Shown here piece after piece: positions 1 to 7,501 of a stretch of DNA of 64,000 nucleotides. The stretch is from positions 1,798,001 through 1,862,000 of the forward strand of contig NZ_LR590481.1 of assembly GCF_901482605.1 (NCBI RefSeq). The letters are read 5' to 3'. The notes beneath the pieces were generated by a model. The model was not told the DNA's origin. It searched no databases and saw only the letters and a program-made list of their open reading frames with translations. The position numbers were made by a program, and so were the translations under genes. The DNA comes from Hathewaya histolytica. GTDB taxonomy: Bacteria; Bacillota; Clostridia; Clostridiales; Clostridiaceae. Each line of letters starts with the position of its first letter. The stretch's first letter is position 1.

Positions 1-240
1 AGGTCCACAAATTGTTAAAGTTTCATTACAAGCATATTGTCCTGGTTGAGATAAATCTTTAATTTTTGTAAGCTCATAACCCTTACCAAATAAAATTTCT
101 AAATGCTCTTGTGAAAGATGTATATGTCTATTAGAAATTCCTACTGGAATCTCATTTGTATTTTTCTTACATGCGTCAATTAACTCTTTATCTTTAACAG
201 CTTCTACTAGAAGTTTTAATAACTCTTCGTAATTCTCCAT
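1..240 (-). CDS. pduL: Phosphate acyltransferase PduL, 5' part only (cut by window edge)
   Basis: Eighty codons are visible, read on the minus strand from an ATG at 240-238 that shares one base with the stop of the upstream aldehyde dehydrogenase gene (TAATG), a translational-coupling arrangement. The protein begins with an amphipathic helix (about residues 1-22, [11 protein letters not shown]) typical of a microcompartment encapsulation peptide. It continues with the PduL signature [16 protein letters not shown], whose histidines help bind zinc, and the [15 protein letters not shown] segment. PduL converts acyl-CoA plus phosphate to acyl phosphate and CoA, so it recycles CoA inside the shell. 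Here the product would be acetyl phosphate from choline-derived acetaldehyde. The C-terminal part lies outside the window. Confidence 0.93.
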   Translation of the reverse strand, partial: MENYEELLKLLVEAVKDKELIDACKKNTNEIPVGISNRHIHLSQEHLEILFGKGYELTKIKDLSQPGQYACNETLTICGP

Positions 241-1838
241 TAGTTAGCTCCCTTCATAGAGGCAACTATTTGGTTAACTAGGTTTAAAAGTTCTTCATTA
301 TTTATACCTTCAGTACTACATCCAGTACAAGTATTATCCTTTTCTGTAGAATTCTTAGATTTATTTAAAACATCTGCAGCTGCAGCAATTTGAGCTGGAC
401 TCATATTCATAAATTGATTTTGAACTGCATGGCAATTTTCAGCAGTTTTTATGCGGTTAAAAGTTGGATCATTAGATGCTAATGCTGCACAATCTTTTAT
501 ACCATAAGCAACTCTTTTAATGTTTATAAGGTGCTTAGGAGTAACATTTTCAGATACTGAACTTCCGCCCCATGTACCACAACCTAAAGTAAATGAAGGG
601 TTAAGACCTGTGCTTGCACCTGTTCCACCTTGTGCTCCCCCAGTATTAACAAGAATACGAGAAGCTGGCTTTCTAGCAAACTTCATAACCATATCATGAT
701 CTTCAGTATGTATGCTCATTGTGTGGCCAATTCCATTTTGAAGTAATTCAATACTTAATTCACATGCTTCATGACAATCTTTTACTGTATAGAATCCAAG
801 AACTGTTGTAAGTTTTTCGAAAGATAGTGGATTGCCTTCTCCTACTCCATTTTGCTTTCCTATAAGAACTTTAACATCTGATGGAACTGTAAACCCTGCG
901 GCATGTGCAATAACTTGAGGACTTCTTCCAACAAATTTAGCATTCATAGCATGTCCATTTTTAAATAACAGCTTACAAACTTTATCAGTTTCTTCTTCTG
1001 TCATGAAATATCCACCTTGCTTTTTGAATTCCTCTACAACTATATCGTAATTGCATTCTTCACAGATTATTGATTGTTCTGATGCGCAAATTGTACCGTA
1101 ATCAAAAGTTTTACTTGCAATAATATTTCTAACAGCTTGCTCTACATTAGCAGTTCTTTCAATATATGCTGGTGAGTTTCCTGCACCAACACCAAGAGCT
1201 GGTTTTCCTGAGCTGTAAGCTGCTTTAACCATTCCTGGACCACCTGTAGCTATTATTATAGAAACTTCTTTGCTTTTCATTAACTCATTTGTAGCTGCAA
1301 TTGTTGGCATAGTTATAGTGCTTATGATATTCTCTGGTGCACCAGCCTCAATAGCTGCATCCCTCATTAATTCAACTGCTTTAATTGTACATTTTGCAGC
1401 AGATGGATGTGGTGAGAAAACTATAGCATTACGAGATTTAATTGATATCATAGCTTTAAAAATTGCAGTAGATGTTGGATTTGTTGAAGGTACTATACCC
1501 ATAACTAAACCAACTGGTTCAGCAAGTTCTATAAGTTTATTTTCCTTATCTTCATTAATTACCCCTATAGTTTTCATGTCCTTAACTGAATTATATAATA
1601 TAGTAGATGCTAAATGATTTTTGTAAGTTTTATCTTCAACCTTACCAAATCCTGTTTCTTCAACTGCCATTTGTGCTAAACAAACAGCATTCTCTTCTGC
1701 AACCTTAACCATATTACGTAAAATTTTGTCAATTTGTTCTTCAGTGTAGTCAGCGATTTTATCGGCAGCTACTTTTCCAAGTCTAGCAAGATCTCTTGCT
1801 TGTTGTATTGAACATAAATCCTTATCAAAGTTTTCCAT
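240..1838 (-). CDS. cutF: CoA-acylating acetaldehyde dehydrogenase of the cut microcompartment
   Basis: This 532-residue protein should oxidise acetaldehyde with NAD+ and CoA to acetyl-CoA. The catalytic cysteine is Cys251 in [13 protein letters not shown] nucleotide-binding [11 protein letters not shown] loop (about 197-207) and a [12 protein letters not shown] segment are present. Residues past about 490 form a linker with two close cysteines (CTGC), followed by an amphipathic helix ([18 protein letters not shown]) that looks like a C-terminal encapsulation peptide. It is the only one of the two aldehyde dehydrogenase homologues in the locus that keeps the catalytic cysteine. It lies just downstream of the extended BMC-H gene and is coupled to pduL. 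The symbol follows the usual cut naming and is assigned by context. Confidence 0.92.
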   Translation of the reverse strand: MENFDKDLCSIQQARDLARLGKVAADKIADYTEEQIDKILRNMVKVAEENAVCLAQMAVEETGFGKVEDKTYKNHLASTILYNSVKDMKTIGVINEDKENKLIELAEPVGLVMGIVPSTNPTSTAIFKAMISIKSRNAIVFSPHPSAAKCTIKAVELMRDAAIEAGAPENIISTITMPTIAATNELMKSKEVSIIIATGGPGMVKAAYSSGKPALGVGAGNSPAYIERTANVEQAVRNIIASKTFDYGTICASEQSIICEECNYDIVVEEFKKQGGYFMTEEETDKVCKLLFKNGHAMNAKFVGRSPQVIAHAAGFTVPSDVKVLIGKQNGVGEGNPLSFEKLTTVLGFYTVKDCHEACELSIELLQNGIGHTMSIHTEDHDMVMKFARKPASRILVNTGGAQGGTGASTGLNPSFTLGCGTWGGSSVSENVTPKHLINIKRVAYGIKDCAALASNDPTFNRIKTAENCHAVQNQFMNMSPAQIAAAADVLNKSKNSTEKDNTCTGCSTEGINNEELLNLVNQIVASMKGAN

Positions 1839-1871
1839 TATCCTTACTTCCTTTCACAAGCCTTAAAATAG

Positions 1872-2582
1872 CTAATTTTTATCGTAATATAATTTAAATT
1901 TTGTAATTAATAAATTTTTATCTGCCTTTGAAATTGTTCTACCTTTAATTACAAAATCTTCATACTCACGAGCTAAATTTCTAAGCTTAGCAACCTTTAA
2001 CTCAGATAATACTAAAATGGTTTTTTCTATACCATTTTTGCTTACTAAATTATCTACATCTTCTTTGTGCAAGTTTTCTAAATCTAACTTATCTAATTTA
2101 TCTAAGTCTTCATCTATTGAATCTTGATTTTCTTCAATCTTATTCTTAACTTCTTCTACAGTTTCAGCCTTTTGTATATCTCTTAGGTTTTCTTCAGTCT
2201 CTATATCTTCTGTATTTTCTATAGTTTCTACAGCTTCTAGACTCCCTATATTTTCTACATTATCTTCACACACTGCATTTTTATTAGATGATGAACCTTC
2301 TGGCGGATTTTTAGGTCCTATTATTCCTTTAAGCTCATCATGAGGACGCGGAATTATATGTTCTGAAACTAAAAATTCATCATCTAGCATTTTAACTGCT
2401 GCTACTCCAGCTTCTATAGAGGCTTTTACTGCACCTACATCACCTGTAACTAAAATTGTAACAAGGCCGCCTCCTACATAAGTTTTTTCAATAATACTTA
2501 CATCTGCAGATTTTACCATAGCATCAGCTGCCTCAATAGATGCAAGTAATCCTTTTGTTTCTATTAAACCAAGCGCTTGCAT
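1872..2582 (-). CDS. BMC-H shell protein with long acidic linker and C-terminal helical domain
   Basis: Residues 1 to about 90 are a canonical hexameric BMC domain (QALGLIETKGLLASIEAADA, then VTILVTGDVGAVKASIEAG). From about 95 to 175 follows a low-complexity stretch rich in Glu, Asp and Asn. The last 55 residues (about 180-236) form a compact basic/helical module, including LSELKVAKLRNLAREYEDF and GRTISKADKNLL, resembling the SAP/Rho-N-like tails found on some shell proteins of glycyl-radical microcompartments. The hexamer would form part of the shell facets. The tail could face the lumen or cytosol and recruit cargo or nucleic acid, but that is inference. It sits between the EutQ-like gene and the aldehyde dehydrogenase gene. 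Confidence 0.9.
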   Translation of the reverse strand: MQALGLIETKGLLASIEAADAMVKSADVSIIEKTYVGGGLVTILVTGDVGAVKASIEAGVAAVKMLDDEFLVSEHIIPRPHDELKGIIGPKNPPEGSSSNKNAVCEDNVENIGSLEAVETIENTEDIETEENLRDIQKAETVEEVKNKIEENQDSIDEDLDKLDKLDLENLHKEDVDNLVSKNGIEKTILVLSELKVAKLRNLAREYEDFVIKGRTISKADKNLLITKFKLYYDKN

Positions 2583-2602
2583 AGCTTAATCCTCCTAATA
2601 TT

Positions 2603-3265
2603 CTATAAAAGATCCGCCCAGTTTGCTGGATATGTTGTATAAAATACCCTTGCTTTGTCTGGTGAACCCCAAACCACTTTAGATCCTGATGGTACAAATA
2701 ATACATCTCCAGCATGAGCTGTATATGTCTTTCCATTGATTTCTATTGTTAAAATTCCTTCTATAACGTAATCTATCTCTTCGTAAGTTAACTCCCAATC
2801 AAATTTTGATTTTTCTATAATTAAAAAACCAGCACTCATCTTTGATTCTTTTTTACTTACCAGTTCTTGAAATTGAACTTTTGCATTTGGATTACCAGTA
2901 TCAAATACATCCATCTTTACTGTATTTCCTCTGACAACTTTAAGTCCACTAGCATCACATTCAGCTTCAAAGGGAAGGTTATTTGGCTTTAAACATTCAA
3001 TCATTTCTTGTAGAATACCCTTGTCCATTATTGCTCTAATGAAATTAAGCATCATTTCACTATCGATACCGTCTATGTTTGGAACTTTTTTATCTATTAA
3101 ATGATCTACTTCCTGTGTAGTAGCTTCTGTCGTAAACACTATTCCATTATTTATTGCAAGATCCTTCGCTGATGGTGTAATTATTTCACTACCATCTATA
3201 TAAAGTACTTTTTGTTCATTTAATATTAATGCCTCTATGTCTTTTGCACAAATTAACTTTTTCAC
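2603..3265 (-). CDS. eutQ: EutQ-like cupin protein (possible acetate kinase)
   Basis: The C-terminal half is a cupin barrel with the EutQ pattern YEEIDYVIEGILTIEING and HAGDVLFVPSGSKVVWGSP. The N-terminal half (KLICAKDIEALI and following) matches the extension seen in microcompartment-linked EutQ proteins. EutQ and EutP of Salmonella have been reported to have acetate kinase activity, which would let the locus make ATP from acetyl phosphate. No ordinary acetate kinase gene is visible here. The reading frame extends upstream to a TTG at 3283, but the GTG at 3265 has an AAAGGA ribosome-binding site about 9 bases ahead, so GTG is chosen (220 residues). Confidence 0.85.
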   Translation of the reverse strand: MKKLICAKDIEALILNEQKVLYIDGSEIITPSAKDLAINNGIVFTTEATTQEVDHLIDKKVPNIDGIDSEMMLNFIRAIMDKGILQEMIECLKPNNLPFEAECDASGLKVVRGNTVKMDVFDTGNPNAKVQFQELVSKKESKMSAGFLIIEKSKFDWELTYEEIDYVIEGILTIEINGKTYTAHAGDVLFVPSGSKVVWGSPDKARVFYTTYPANWADLL

Positions 3266-3457
3266 CTTTTCACATCCTTTCAAATAATATTAAAATCCAT
3301 ATATGAAACTCATTCTCCAATTTCCCAATGAATAAGTAGCATATCAAAATTAACACTCTATTTAAGTTATTATCTCAAAGTTATAGATTTTAGATGCCTA
3401 TTTAAAATTTTGTATGTTTGCTTAAAACATTCTAATTATTTTAAGAAGTATTATATT

Positions 3458-3721
3458 CTAAGCAAAATTACAATCATCATCAATTATTCCAACTACAACT
3501 GCGTCTACAGGAATATCCGTACTTCCTAACATCCTACGAGCAGATGATCCAGTACTAACAATAACCCTATCACCAATACCTGCACCGATAATGTCAACAA
3601 CAACAAATTTACGGCCTACATATTCTTGACCAATTTCCTCAGCAAGCATAAATTTAAGTCCATTAAGGGATTCTACCTTTTTAGTTGCCCATATATTATC
3701 AACAAGTTTTGCAGCTATCAT
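3458..3721 (-). CDS. eutN: Microcompartment vertex protein (EutN/CcmL family)
   Basis: An 87-residue protein with the pentameric BMC-P pattern: MIAAKLVDNIWATKKVESL at the start, then FVVVDIIGAGIGDRVIVSTG, and the SSARRMLG and PVDAVVVGIID segments. Five copies cap the vertices of the polyhedral shell. It overlaps the upstream divergent BMC gene by four bases (ATGA), so the two are probably translationally coupled. It is the only vertex protein in the visible part of the locus. A 192-base gap without a gene (3266-3457) separates it from the EutQ-like gene; I see no clear terminator there. Confidence 0.93.
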   Translation of the reverse strand: MIAAKLVDNIWATKKVESLNGLKFMLAEEIGQEYVGRKFVVVDIIGAGIGDRVIVSTGSSARRMLGSTDIPVDAVVVGIIDDDCNFA

Positions 3722-4020
3722 ATTGCTTTTACCTCTTTCATTTTTAGTTTAATCTCATCTAATGCTGATTCAACTGATGATGTGTCACCAAAAATCCCAA
3801 GCAAAACCATATGCTGAGGACATGTTCCTCTAATATCTTCAACGGTAACTCCAAATGCTTTTTCAGCAATATCTGCAGCATAAATCATATCTATAAGTTT
3901 ACCTTGAACAAGCCCTATTGCATCTACATTTTCTAAATCGCATTTGCAATTTCCACCCATTCGTCTTTTAAGAATATCCTTAGTACTATCAGAAGGTGAC
4001 TTTATAATTCTAAAATCCAA
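3718..4020 (-). CDS. Divergent small BMC-domain shell protein
   Basis: This 100-residue protein carries one BMC fold in canonical order (DAIGLVQGKLIDMIYAADIA, then HMVLLGIFGDTSSVESALDE) behind an N-terminal extension of about 25 residues with two close cysteines (CKC). It diverges from the typical BMC-H: the usual pore-loop region (GGG or GAG context) is replaced by RGTCPQH, and the protein stops right after the last helix. It may form a minor hexamer with an unusual pore carrying Cys and His. It lies between eutJ and eutN, and its stop overlaps the eutN start. Confidence 0.8.
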   Translation of the reverse strand: MDFRIIKSPSDSTKDILKRRMGGNCKCDLENVDAIGLVQGKLIDMIYAADIAEKAFGVTVEDIRGTCPQHMVLLGIFGDTSSVESALDEIKLKMKEVKAI

Positions 4021-4038
4021 TTCTAACCATTCCCCTTA

Positions 4039-4884
4039 TTATTCTATAATATCTTGTGTACAACTTAATGCTATTCCAAGCGGAGTAACAAACATAGGAT
4101 TTTTAGGTTTATGAGTATATATCCCTGTCTGCTTTTCAATAATTTTTTCAATTCCCTTTAAACAACAGGTACCACCTACTAAAGAAATTTCCTTAACATC
4201 GTAACCTTTGATATGATTATTAATAATTGATGAAACTTTTTCAACTACTGGCTTTAATACTGGTAATATTTCTTTATGGTTTTTATTATCTCTTTTAAAT
4301 TTATCTGCTTCTTTAAAAGGCATTTTGTATGCACCTGAAATAACTAGAGAAAAGTGAGTACCACCTGTAGGTTCATCAATAACAGAAACAACTTTTCCAT
4401 CCTTTAAAACTGATATTCCAGTTGTTCCGCCACCAATATCCACAACTGCTCCATTTTCAATTTTAAGTAAAGCATTTGCAGCTGTAGGTTCATCTAAAAG
4501 GCATGTAAGTTCAAATCCTGCTGACTGAATCACATTTTTAATTGCTCCAGAATCTAAAGAATCTGTTCCAGGTGGAATTGCAGCAGCGGCATAAATAAGC
4601 TCCGTATTTAATTTTTTCTCGATTTCCTCTTTAAGTTCTCTAACAATATTTACTGCTCCGATATAATCAACAACCATACCGTCACGAACTACATCGGCAT
4701 ACCTATATGCACCTGCAACTGGCTTGTAATTTTCATCTAAAACAGCTAATACTACGCAGGCAGTACCTAAATCCACACCTGTATAATAAACAGAAGATTT
4801 CTTAAGAATTGGTTTTTTTATAACTTCTTCAAACTTTTGAACCATCTTATCACAATATTCAAAAGTTACACTTTTCTTTGACAT
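4039..4884 (-). CDS. eutJ: EutJ-type Hsp70/actin-fold chaperone-like ATPase
   Basis: The protein has actin/Hsp70-type ATPase motifs: phosphate 1 (YYTGVDLGTACVVLAVLDE), phosphate 2 (GAVVDIGGGTTGISVLKDGK) and an adenosine-binding GGTCCLKGIE near the C-terminus. EutJ proteins accompany ethanolamine, propanediol and choline microcompartments and are thought to assist cargo enzymes or shell assembly; the biochemical role is unproven. The start at 4884 is chosen over upstream codons because AGGAGG lies 6 bases ahead of that ATG. The gene then overlaps the end of the EutT-like gene by 19 bases. Confidence 0.88.
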   Translation of the reverse strand: MSKKSVTFEYCDKMVQKFEEVIKKPILKKSSVYYTGVDLGTACVVLAVLDENYKPVAGAYRYADVVRDGMVVDYIGAVNIVRELKEEIEKKLNTELIYAAAAIPPGTDSLDSGAIKNVIQSAGFELTCLLDEPTAANALLKIENGAVVDIGGGTTGISVLKDGKVVSVIDEPTGGTHFSLVISGAYKMPFKEADKFKRDNKNHKEILPVLKPVVEKVSSIINNHIKGYDVKEISLVGGTCCLKGIEKIIEKQTGIYTHKPKNPMFVTPLGIALSCTQDIIE

Positions 4885-5558
4885 TCTTTCCCTCCTACTG
4901 CTAAACAAATTAATTGGGATAGTGAATTGATTATTGAATTAACATTCCTCTCAATTCTATTTTTTAAACTCTCATCATCACTTTTATATGTATCAATTAT
5001 CTCAAATTGTAATTCTCTTAATTCACAACGAAGTGCGTGCATCTTTAAAATCGACTTACTTTTTTCTAGTTGCATATGAAATTCTGTTATTTCAAAACAA
5101 TCATCAAGCTCGGTTGTAAAGTTTGATGAATTCATTCCTGTGCAATCTTTACAACAAATAGATTCTAAACTAGCTTTCCCACTTATAACATTTCTAATGT
5201 TATATATTTTTCTATTTAAACTTATAATATTTTGTGCTAAAATGATGTCTTCTTTTAATATTTCACTACTAGTAACAAGAAATGCTGCCTCTATAGATTT
5301 TAACTTTAAGCAAAGCCTCTTATTCAAATTTAAATCATTGTTTCTCATTTCTTCTATTTCTTCTAACTGCTTTTTTTCAGAAGCCTTCTTATTCGTTTTT
5401 AAAGTATCACTGATATCACTATTAATTTTTATTTTTTTATCAGATAAATACTGAGCTGCTCCAGGGGTAAGGCGCTGTTCTTGCTCTAATTTATAGGTAT
5501 CAAAAGGTTTTTTTCTATATAAATCCCTCAAATACGATTCCGTAATAAATTTTCTCAT
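4866..5558 (-). CDS. EutT-like protein (cobalamin adenosyltransferase-related) of unclear activity
   Basis: The N-terminus (MRKFITESYLRDLYRKKPFD, then RLTPGAAQYLSDKKI) is the signature of EutT/PduO-linked microcompartment proteins. The helical bundle continues to residue 230. EutT enzymes carry an H-x11-C-C-x2-C metal motif. Here Cys135, Cys136 and Cys139 are kept (ICCKDC), but the position of the histidine is Asn123. The visible locus has no B12-dependent enzyme, since CutC uses a glycyl radical. So the protein may be a repurposed, possibly iron- or cofactor-binding, relative rather than a working adenosyltransferase. It is packed between eutP and eutJ. Confidence 0.75.
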   Translation of the reverse strand: MRKFITESYLRDLYRKKPFDTYKLEQEQRLTPGAAQYLSDKKIKINSDISDTLKTNKKASEKKQLEEIEEMRNNDLNLNKRLCLKLKSIEAAFLVTSSEILKEDIILAQNIISLNRKIYNIRNVISGKASLESICCKDCTGMNSSNFTTELDDCFEITEFHMQLEKSKSILKMHALRCELRELQFEIIDTYKSDDESLKNRIERNVNSIINSLSQLICLAVGGKECQRKV

Positions 5559-5564
5559 TGACCT

Positions 5565-6011
5565 TTACTCCTCACCTTTTTCAAGTAAATACTTTTTTAA
5601 AGCATCAATTCCTGTTCCCATTTCAAGACTAATATGAAAATATGGCTCTGGTACCCCTATGTTCCTTAACTGCCTTAAACATTTCTCTTCATTTTCAGGC
5701 ATTAAGTCACATTTTGTTATAACCCCAAATACTGGGCATTTAAAAGACTTTGCAAATCCATGGGAGTATACTTCAGTACAATTAGACTGGTCAACCACTA
5801 TAAGTACATGAGATGCATTCTGAGCTGTAGCAATTATATGACTATACATCCATGCATTTTCTATATAAGCACCTGGAACATCAATGGTATTTTTACCATA
5901 CCTTAAATCTGGTGTTGGTCTTACTGGACCATCATAATCATTCAATGCATTAACTATTGTAGTTTTACCTGACTTTGAAGGACCAATTACCATTATGCGC
6001 TTTTTTCTCAT
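5565..6011 (-). CDS. eutP: EutP/PduV-type small GTPase-like protein
   Basis: A 148-residue P-loop protein. Walker A is [14 protein letters not shown] (residues 10-23). The G3-like region is DVPGAY and the G4 element is TKCDL. EutP/PduV proteins are associated with microcompartments. Salmonella EutP has been reported, with EutQ, to have acetate kinase activity, and PduV has been linked to compartment positioning. Either role fits here. It overlaps the end of the EutS-type shell gene by four bases. Confidence 0.88.
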   Translation of the reverse strand: MRKKRIMVIGPSKSGKTTIVNALNDYDGPVRPTPDLRYGKNTIDVPGAYIENAWMYSHIIATAQNASHVLIVVDQSNCTEVYSHGFAKSFKCPVFGVITKCDLMPENEEKCLRQLRNIGVPEPYFHISLEMGTGIDALKKYLLEKGEE

Positions 6012-6361
6012 GTTCTTGTAATGGGAGCTGGAGTAAATCCAAGCATATTTTGTAGAGTATCATTTACTGCATTAAGTGCTGTTTCAACACTTTGAACATC
6101 ACCGCTTATTAAAACAGAGCCTGTAAAACGATCAAGAAATCCAACTCTAACATCAGAAGCCTTAGTTGCAATATCTGCTGCAATAATAGCAGTTTCAAAA
6201 GGTGACAGAGTTAAAATACCAATTGCCCCTGTCTCATCAATTCCAAGACGGTCATATATATCATTCATTGGTGATGCAATAACATGAGCTAAAGTAACTT
6301 GCTTCCCTGGCACTGTCTCTTGTATAACACGCTGTATACCTCTATCAGAAAAATCTCCCAT
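6008..6361 (-). CDS. eutS: EutS/PduU-type circularly permuted BMC shell protein
   Basis: The 117-residue sequence starts with [20 protein letters not shown], the beta-strand lead-in unique to the circularly permuted BMC-H proteins EutS and PduU (CutR in choline loci). It continues with [20 protein letters not shown] and [16 protein letters not shown]. Such hexamers have a plugged or bent pore and are minor facet proteins. The stop overlaps the eutP start (ATGA). It is the first shell gene after cutD. Confidence 0.92.
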   Translation of the reverse strand: MGDFSDRGIQRVIQETVPGKQVTLAHVIASPMNDIYDRLGIDETGAIGILTLSPFETAIIAADIATKASDVRVGFLDRFTGSVLISGDVQSVETALNAVNDTLQNMLGFTPAPITRT

Positions 6362-6400
6362 AAACCTTACCTTCCATCTTATAATCTATTTAAAATTTAT

Positions 6401-7354
6401 TTAATGACGGATTACTTTTACAGGTAAATCATATTTTTTAATCCATCCTTCTATTCTATCTAAATCTTCATTTTTCAAACTTGGATCACCTTGGATAGGA
6501 TACTCCATTCCTAATTGATTATACTTATTTACCCCCATCTTATGATATGGAAGTAAGTCAATACCCTTAAAGTTTTTATAATCTTTGTATGGCAATAAAA
6601 ACTCCATAGTTGCATCTATTTCTTCTTTTGAATCATTTATATCTTTAAGTAAAGGCATACGAATCTTTACATTATATTTGTTTTTAAGTAATTCCTGAAG
6701 ATTTTCTAAAATCTGTTCATTTCTTACTCCTGTTAATTCATAATGTTTTTCAGAATTAATATTTTTAATATCAAATAAGAATAAATCTACAAACTCTGCA
6801 ACCTTAAGTATTGTTTCCATCTTTGTATAACCACAAGTTTCAATTGCAGTGTTTATACCTTCTTGCTTACATGCCATTAATAAACTTCTAGCAGCTTCAG
6901 GTTGCATTAAAACTTCTCCACCACCTAATGTAACTCCACCACCGGACATTTCATAAAAAGTCCTATCTTCTTCTACAATTTCCAAAAGTTCAGAGATAGT
7001 TTTTGTTTCTCCAACTATTGATATAGCAGATTTAAGACAAGCTTTCTCACACTTACCACATCCAATACAATCAATATCACGGTTAACTTCATGCTTTAAA
7101 GTTTCATTAGATATAGTATGTATTCCTACAGGACAAGCAGAAACACAAGCACCACAATTAACACACATATTACTTTTAAACATAACTCTATGCTTCTTAA
7201 TTAACCCTTCTGGATTTGCACACCATTTACAACGAAGTGGACAACCTTGGAAAAACACTATAGTTCTTACTCCATCTCCATCATACATATTATATTTTTG
7301 TATATTAAAAATCGTCGCTTTTCGTTCGATTATACCTAAATTTCCATTACTCAT
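6401..7354 (-). CDS. cutD: CutC-activating radical SAM enzyme CutD
   Basis: This glycyl-radical-enzyme activase uses S-adenosylmethionine and a reduced [4Fe-4S] cluster to abstract hydrogen from the CutC glycine. The radical SAM cluster is CPLRCKWC. An inserted ferredoxin-like domain holds two four-cysteine clusters (CVNCGACVSACP and CIGCGKCEKACL), as in other long activases. The frame is open upstream to 7417, but a GGGAG sequence about 10 bases ahead of the ATG at 7354 (MSNGNLG) favours that start; an ATG at 7363 is also possible. The gene follows cutC after a gap that holds a strong hairpin. Confidence 0.96.
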   Translation of the reverse strand: MSNGNLGIIERKATIFNIQKYNMYDGDGVRTIVFFQGCPLRCKWCANPEGLIKKHRVMFKSNMCVNCGACVSACPVGIHTISNETLKHEVNRDIDCIGCGKCEKACLKSAISIVGETKTISELLEIVEEDRTFYEMSGGGVTLGGGEVLMQPEAARSLLMACKQEGINTAIETCGYTKMETILKVAEFVDLFLFDIKNINSEKHYELTGVRNEQILENLQELLKNKYNVKIRMPLLKDINDSKEEIDATMEFLLPYKDYKNFKGIDLLPYHKMGVNKYNQLGMEYPIQGDPSLKNEDLDRIEGWIKKYDLPVKVIRH

Positions 7355-7413
7355 ATTCTTCATTCTCCCGTTTAATTTACTTTGATTTTTAATATATATC
7401 TTAATTGTAATCC

Positions 7414-7441
7414 GCAATCTACAGATAATACTGTAGATTGC
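7414..7441 (-). other. Perfect 11-bp hairpin between cutC and cutD
   Basis: GCAATCTACAG, a six-base loop, then the exact complement. No T-run follows on the minus strand, so it looks more like an mRNA processing or stability element than a terminator. It could lower cutD output relative to cutC, as an activase is needed in small amounts. That role is inference. Confidence 0.6.
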
Positions 7442-7501
7442 AGACCTTATAAAAATTTATTGTAAAAAGTTTAAGTTATATATTTCTTTAAATTTTTATA
7501 A

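Noticed and set aside
1270-1617. Open frame of 115 codons on the plus strand
   Set aside because: It lies antisense inside the aldehyde dehydrogenase gene, whose protein matches its family over the whole length. The plus-strand product has no recognisable domain.
4866-5558. Reading the EutT-like gene as evidence that the cut locus is B12-dependent
   Set aside because: CutC is clearly a glycyl radical enzyme and the EutT metal motif has lost its histidine. No B12-dependent dehydratase or lyase is visible.
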